Source of the DNA: Pengzhenrongella frigida
GTDB taxonomy: Bacteria; Actinomycetota; Actinomycetes; Actinomycetales; Cellulomonadaceae
Reading direction: 5' to 3'
Length of the DNA: 64,000 nucleotides
Assembly (NCBI RefSeq): GCF_004168625.1
Contig: NZ_SDWW01000016.1
Span: 19,140-83,139 of the forward strand
Shown here one piece after another: positions 60,669 to 64,000 of this stretch. Under the pieces are notes generated by a model. The model saw only the letters and a list, made by a program, of their open reading frames with translations, was not told the origin of the DNA and searched no databases. The translations under genes and the position numbers were made by a program. How positions within the stretch are numbered: the stretch's first letter is position 1; each line of letters starts with the position of its first letter.

Positions 60669-61361
60669 TCAGCCGACGAGGCTGTGCAGCACCGAGGTGA
60701 AGAACTTCAGCCCGTCGGTCCCGGTGCGCGGGCCCTGGACGCCGTCGGGGCCGTAGCCGACCTCGACCGCGTGCTCCGGGTGCGGCATGAGGCCGACGAC
60801 GTTGCCGGCCGCGTTGGTGATGCCGGCGATGTCGCGGCGCGAGCCGTTCGGGTTCCAGCCCTGGTAGCGCACGACGACGCGCCCCTCGCCCTCGAGCTCG
60901 TCGAGCGTGTGCTCGTCGGCGACGAACTGGCCGTCCTGGTTCTTGAGCGGCACGGTGATCTTCTGGCCGGCGGTGTAGTCGCGGGTCCACGCGGTGTCGG
61001 CGTTCTCGACCGAGAGCACCTGCTCCCGGCAGACGAAGGTGAGCTGGTCGTTCTTGATCATCGAGCCGGGCAGCAGGTGCGCCTCGCACAGGATCTGGAA
61101 GCCGTTGCAGATGCCGAGCACCGGCAGGCCGCCGTTCGCGGCCGCGATGATCGAGCCCATCACGGGCGCGAACCGCGAGATGGCCCCGGCGCGCAGGTAG
61201 TCGCCGTAGGAGAACCCGCCCGGCAGGACGACGGCGTCGACCGCGCGCAGGTCCGCGTCCGCGTGCCACAACGGGATGGGCTCGCCGCCGGCCAGGCGCA
61301 CGGCACGGGCGGCGTCCCGGTCGTCGAGCGTGCCGGGGAAGGTGACGACGCCGATGCGCAT
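60669..61361 (-). CDS. purQ: FGAM synthase glutaminase subunit PurQ
   Basis: 230 aa class I glutamine amidotransferase feeding ammonia to PurL. Nucleophile Cys lies in GICNGFQIL; the His-Glu pair is in [25 protein letters not shown] is typical. The ATG at 61361 shares one base with the purS stop (TGATG). Confidence 0.94.
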   Translation of the reverse strand: MRIGVVTFPGTLDDRDAARAVRLAGGEPIPLWHADADLRAVDAVVLPGGFSYGDYLRAGAISRFAPVMGSIIAAANGGLPVLGICNGFQILCEAHLLPGSMIKNDQLTFVCREQVLSVENADTAWTRDYTAGQKITVPLKNQDGQFVADEHTLDELEGEGRVVVRYQGWNPNGSRRDIAGITNAAGNVVGLMPHPEHAVEVGYGPDGVQGPRTGTDGLKFFTSVLHSLVG

Positions 61362-61639
61362 CAGGCGGTGGGTTCGGTCGAGCCGACGACCTCGGGCGCG
61401 ACGGCGACCCGCACGACGTCCTCGATCACCGGGTTCGACAGCACCGTCTCGGCGGCGGCCAGCGCGGCCGCGAGCACCTCGGGCGTCACCTCGCCGTCGA
61501 CCTCGAGCTCGAACCGCTTGCCCTGGCGCACGCTCGTGAACTGCGCGAACCCGAGCCGCGGGAGCGCGCCGGCGACGGCCTTGCCCTGCGGGTCGAGGAT
61601 CTCGGGCTTCGGCATGACATCGACGACGACACGTCCCAT
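61361..61639 (-). CDS. purS: FGAM synthase subunit PurS
   Basis: 92 aa small subunit bridging PurL and Pur[21 protein letters not shown] is the canonical start, with [13 protein letters not shown] and LSNPVIEDV following. ATG 61639 with GGAGTGA upstream. Overlaps purQ by one base. Separated by 22 kb from purL. Confidence 0.93.
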   Translation of the reverse strand: MGRVVVDVMPKPEILDPQGKAVAGALPRLGFAQFTSVRQGKRFELEVDGEVTPEVLAAALAAAETVLSNPVIEDVVRVAVAPEVVGSTEPTA

Positions 61640-61749
61640 GCGGGGATCACTCCAAAGGTGCGCGGGTGGTTGCGCGCCCAGGATACCGAGTGGATCGACC
61701 CGGCTGCTCCGCCCGCCACCCACCGGCCCTGGTCGGGCGTCGGGGCGAC

Positions 61750-62898
61750 TCAGTCAGCGCCAGCGGCGGGTAGGGCGTACGGGTCCGGCCAGGTCCAGAC
61801 CGCCACCAGCTGGTCGACCTCGAGCGGCCGACGGCGTCGTCGGCCCACCAGGTGCGCGACGTCGCTCAGGGCGAGCGGCGCGCCGCCGTCGTGCTCGGTC
61901 CGGCGTACGACCAGCCAGCCCACCAACGCAGCCGGCCCGAGCAGCGCGCCGAGGGCTACGGCGGGCACACCGACGGTGAAGTCGAACGCCGTGTTCGTGG
62001 CGATGAGCAGCGCCACCAGCAGGTTCCAGGCGACGAGCCCTGCGGTCACTTGGTGCGCGGTGCGTCCCCCGCCGAGGAGGGTGCGGTGCGGCTGGGCCGG
62101 CCGCCCGGCCGCTCGGCGGGAAAGCCCGACCAGGAGGACGGCGGCGACGGGGACGGTGAGCATGAGCGCGGCAACGCTGAGGGTCACCATGAGCGCCGTC
62201 GGGAACCCGTACTGAGAGAGCGGCAGCGTCAGCGTCCGGCCAAGCACGTCGTAGGCCGAACCGTGGTCGCCAGGGGCGGCGAATCTGCCCGCCGAGAGCA
62301 TCGCGCCCGCCGCGGTCAGGCCGACCAGCGCGGTCGCCCTGAGCACCGGGCGCGCGGCGATCCGTGCCCGGGGGACGCGCCGGAAGCCCGACGGTCCAAG
62401 GACTGCCGCCAGCGACGGGTCCGGGTTGCGCGGGAAGTACCGGGCCAGGGCCGCGCGGCGGGTCGCGCCCCGCACCGCGAACCCGAGCAGGACCCAGACC
62501 ATCAGCGCCACCACGCCCGGGTACGGTCCGTTGTCGATCCCCACGACCGCGGCGAAGAACAGCACCGGCCAGGTCTTCCGAAAGGGGTAGAGCCCCCCAG
62601 TCAGGTCATCCCAGAGCCACGCGTCGTACTGGGCGGGCAGTCGGCGATCGGTGAGCCGGAACGCGAGCCAGGGCCGGGCCGGCGGGTGCTCGCGCCACCG
62701 GGTCGCCCACCCGTTGCGGATGACGTCGACGGCGTCGCGCAGGCCCAACCGGGAGGCGCCGGGTTCGGCGAGGTCGGCGAGGACCTCGGTCATCTCGGCG
62801 GCGCGAGCGGCCCGCCAGCGGCGCGGGTACGCACGGAGCCAGAGCGCCGCGGACCGCGTGAACCTGGGGTTGGCCGGGGTCGATGCGTCGTCGGGCAT
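61750..62898 (-). CDS. Multi-pass membrane protein, unknown
   Basis: 382 aa with six or seven hydrophobic helices, starting about residue 100 (PVLFFAAVVGIDNGPYPGVV). The N-terminal 90 residues carry LWLRAYPRRWRAARAAEMTEV, a pattern seen in actinobacterial membrane proteins encoded beside PadR regulators. The C-terminal 40 residues are cytosolic. It overlaps the PadR gene by one base (TGATG) and is its probable target or partner. Confidence 0.75.
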   Translation of the reverse strand: MPDDASTPANPRFTRSAALWLRAYPRRWRAARAAEMTEVLADLAEPGASRLGLRDAVDVIRNGWATRWREHPPARPWLAFRLTDRRLPAQYDAWLWDDLTGGLYPFRKTWPVLFFAAVVGIDNGPYPGVVALMVWVLLGFAVRGATRRAALARYFPRNPDPSLAAVLGPSGFRRVPRARIAARPVLRATALVGLTAAGAMLSAGRFAAPGDHGSAYDVLGRTLTLPLSQYGFPTALMVTLSVAALMLTVPVAAVLLVGLSRRAAGRPAQPHRTLLGGGRTAHQVTAGLVAWNLLVALLIATNTAFDFTVGVPAVALGALLGPAALVGWLVVRRTEHDGGAPLALSDVAHLVGRRRRRPLEVDQLVAVWTWPDPYALPAAGAD

Positions 62899-63266
62899 CA
62901 GACCGCGCTCGCGACCGTGCGCCCCGTGAATCCGAGCTGACCGGCCGGCCGGGCCCGCAGCACCTGGTGCGCGCGGCGCGCGAGCGCCTGCAGCCGCGTG
63001 GTCTCGGCGGCGAGCGCGTCGCCGCCGGCGTCGGTGAGTCGGTAGTAGCGGCGCAGGCGGCCGTCGACGACCTGCTCTCCGGACGCCTCGGCGTACCCCT
63101 CGGCCACGATCCGGTCGAGGATCCCGTAGAGCGTGCCCGCGCCGAGGCGGACCGCCCCGTCGGTCAGGTCCTTGACCGCCTGGGCGACGCCGTATCCGTG
63201 CCGCGGCTGCTGCGCGAGCGCGAGGAGCACCAGATACGACTGCTCGGTCATCCGGAATGCCATCAC
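62898..63266 (-). CDS. PadR-family transcriptional regulator
   Basis: 122 aa. The PadR winged helix reads SYLVLLALAQQPRHGYGVAQ, GAGTLYGILDRIVAEGYAEA, GRLRRYYRLTDAG; then a short helix for dimerisation. Starts are close together (GTG 63266, ATG 63263, ATG 63251) with no Shine-Dalgarno. It probably represses its own unit with the following membrane protein. Confidence 0.88.
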   Translation of the reverse strand: MMAFRMTEQSYLVLLALAQQPRHGYGVAQAVKDLTDGAVRLGAGTLYGILDRIVAEGYAEASGEQVVDGRLRRYYRLTDAGGDALAAETTRLQALARRAHQVLRARPAGQLGFTGRTVASAV

Positions 63267-63267
63267 C

Positions 63268-63277
63268 GATATATATC
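63268..63277. promoter_or_regulatory. AT palindrome upstream of padR
   Basis: GATATATATC directly before the padR start. It could be a -10 element (TATATA, giving a leaderless mRNA) and at once the PadR binding site. Its AT-richness stands out against the GC-rich surroundings. Confidence 0.5.
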
Positions 63278-63289
63278 ACTCAACGACCT

Positions 63290-63410
63290 ATCGGCGCATC
63301 CATCCGGTCAGTCCGTCCGCGCGGAGCATGGCTGGCGGTGCCTGAGTGTCGAGCGCCCACCCGATGACCCGGTCCATCGTCAGGGCCGGACGCGCGTGCG
63401 CCCCGCCCGG
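63290..63410 (-). pseudogene. Decayed fragment of an alcohol dehydrogenase
   Basis: 63356-63405 matches 63793-63842 (inside the intact dehydrogenase gene) at 47 of 50 positions. The reading GAHARPALTMDRVIGWALD, then PPAMLRADGLTGW parallels the intact GAHARPALPMDRVVGWELE...PAMLARIAAGDL, with a deletion between. There is no start, no cofactor motif and no full domain. Likely the remains of a tandem duplicate. Confidence 0.6.
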
Positions 63411-63601
63411 TCCGGCCGCCCACCCTGCGGGCCGTCCGGGGCCGGTCCCCCGATGCTCACAGCCGCGCGTGGGGCTGGAGTGGCCTCCGGTGCGCGTGGT
63501 GCGCCCCACCGGCATCCGGAGCTGACAGGCGCCCCACGTGCGGCTGTCAGCACCGCCCAGTCAGGTTCGCCGAGGCCGCGCCCGCCGGGAGGCCTCGCCC
63601 G

Positions 63602-64000
63602 TCAGGGCGCGATGACCGTCATGCCGGACGTCGTCGGGGCCGCGCCCATCGCGGCCAGCGCGCCGGGAGCGGCGTCGAGGCTGATCACCGCTCCGACCAG
63701 CTGGTCCGGGCGCAGGTCCCCGGCTGCGATCCGGGCGAGCATCGCGGGGTACTCGTGCGCGGCCATCCCGTGGCTGCCGTACAGCTCGAGCTCCCACCCG
63801 ACGACCCGGTCCATCGGCAGGGCCGGACGCGCATGCGCCCCGAGCAGCAGCCCGATCTGCACGTGCCGGCCGCGGCGCCGCAGGGAGAGCACCGACGCGA
63901 CGGCGGTCGCCGGGCTGCCGAGCGCGTCGAGCGAGGCGTGCGCGCCGCCGCCGGTCGCCGCGTGCACGGCGGCGGCGATGTCGGCGGGCGATCCCGATCC
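63602..64000 (-). CDS. Zinc-type alcohol dehydrogenase, C-terminal part
   Basis: The gene runs off the right edge; 132 C-terminal codons are visible. HAATGGGAHASLDALGSPAT, then RRRGRHVQIGLLLG belong to the NAD(P)-binding Rossmann half of MDR dehydrogenases, and VVGWELELYGSHGMAAHEYP to the C-terminal part. The catalytic zinc ligands lie outside the window. Substrate unknown. Confidence 0.8.
   Translation of the reverse strand, partial: GSGSPADIAAAVHAATGGGAHASLDALGSPATAVASVLSLRRRGRHVQIGLLLGAHARPALPMDRVVGWELELYGSHGMAAHEYPAMLARIAAGDLRPDQLVGAVISLDAAPGALAAMGAAPTTSGMTVIAP

Overview
The window is uniformly GC-rich, densely packed chromosomal DNA of an actinobacterium. Pointers to this are a BldC protein, a DUF3073 protein, a SAM-IV riboswitch, a C50 carotenoid operon, an AdaA-AlkA fusion, many GTG starts and 4-nt ATGA/GTGA overlaps. 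The gene mix (CUT1 sugar importer without its own ATPase, LacI regulator, glycoside hydrolases) fits Micrococcales and looks Cellulomonas-like; this placement is inference. There is no prophage, plasmid or CRISPR array, so this is core and semi-core chromosome with some accessory islands.

Region by region. 1-7.1 kb is a c-di-GMP and clock-like block: the end of a GGDEF protein, a convergent GGDEF-EAL protein, then an operon kaiC-like / kaiB-like / kaiB-like / six-PAS diguanylate cyclase. 7.1-13.4 kb holds an orphan trpB, a lipoprotein, a membrane-anchored PemK/MazF-like protein, a DUF4287 protein, a DHFR/RibD-like reductase, an ECF sigma factor with a membrane partner, and tRNA-Lys. 13.4-16.2 kb has a cysteine-free HesB/IscA-like protein, an MscS channel and a GlsB/YeaQ membrane protein. 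16.2-21.6 kb is the operon crtE/idsA-crtB-crtI-crtYe-crtYf-crtEb with every junction overlapping. 21.7-24.5 kb has galE, an LLM flavoenzyme, a small metallopeptidase, and tRNA-Glu, tRNA-Asp and tRNA-Phe. 24.6-28.7 kb has a holin-X-like and a DUF3618 membrane protein, a DMT transporter, Ogt and an AdaA-AlkA fusion. 28.8-38.5 kb holds bldC, DUF3073, purM, purF, small membrane and SCP-like proteins, rsgA, cutC and purL, with a G-rich duplicated repeat before rsgA. 38.6-46.3 kb is a LacI-controlled sugar island (binding protein, two permeases, a secreted PF10091-type glucanase, a GH13 enzyme). 47.5-54.4 kb is a fatty-acid module (ACOX-like dehydrogenase and TetR divergent from thiolase, FabG4-like reductase and MaoC hydratase). 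54.5-59 kb has a pentapeptide protein, then a divergent sulfur locus with a SAM-IV riboswitch on the minus strand and a SAM-I riboswitch on the plus strand. 59-64 kb has hypothetical proteins, purQ/purS, a PadR-membrane protein pair, and a partial zinc alcohol dehydrogenase with a decayed copy of part of itself beside it.

How genes work together: purF, purM, purL, purQ and purS give most of the early purine pathway, with small PurL needing PurS and PurQ. The crt operon should make decaprenoxanthin-type C50 carotenoid. The sugar island couples secreted hydrolysis, import and cytoplasmic hydrolysis. The sulfur locus puts O-succinylhomoserine sulfhydrylase and a desulfurase-like enzyme under two different SAM sensors. 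The most unusual items are the Kai-like operon whose output gene is a diguanylate cyclase instead of a histidine kinase, and the back-to-back SAM-IV/SAM-I arrangement.
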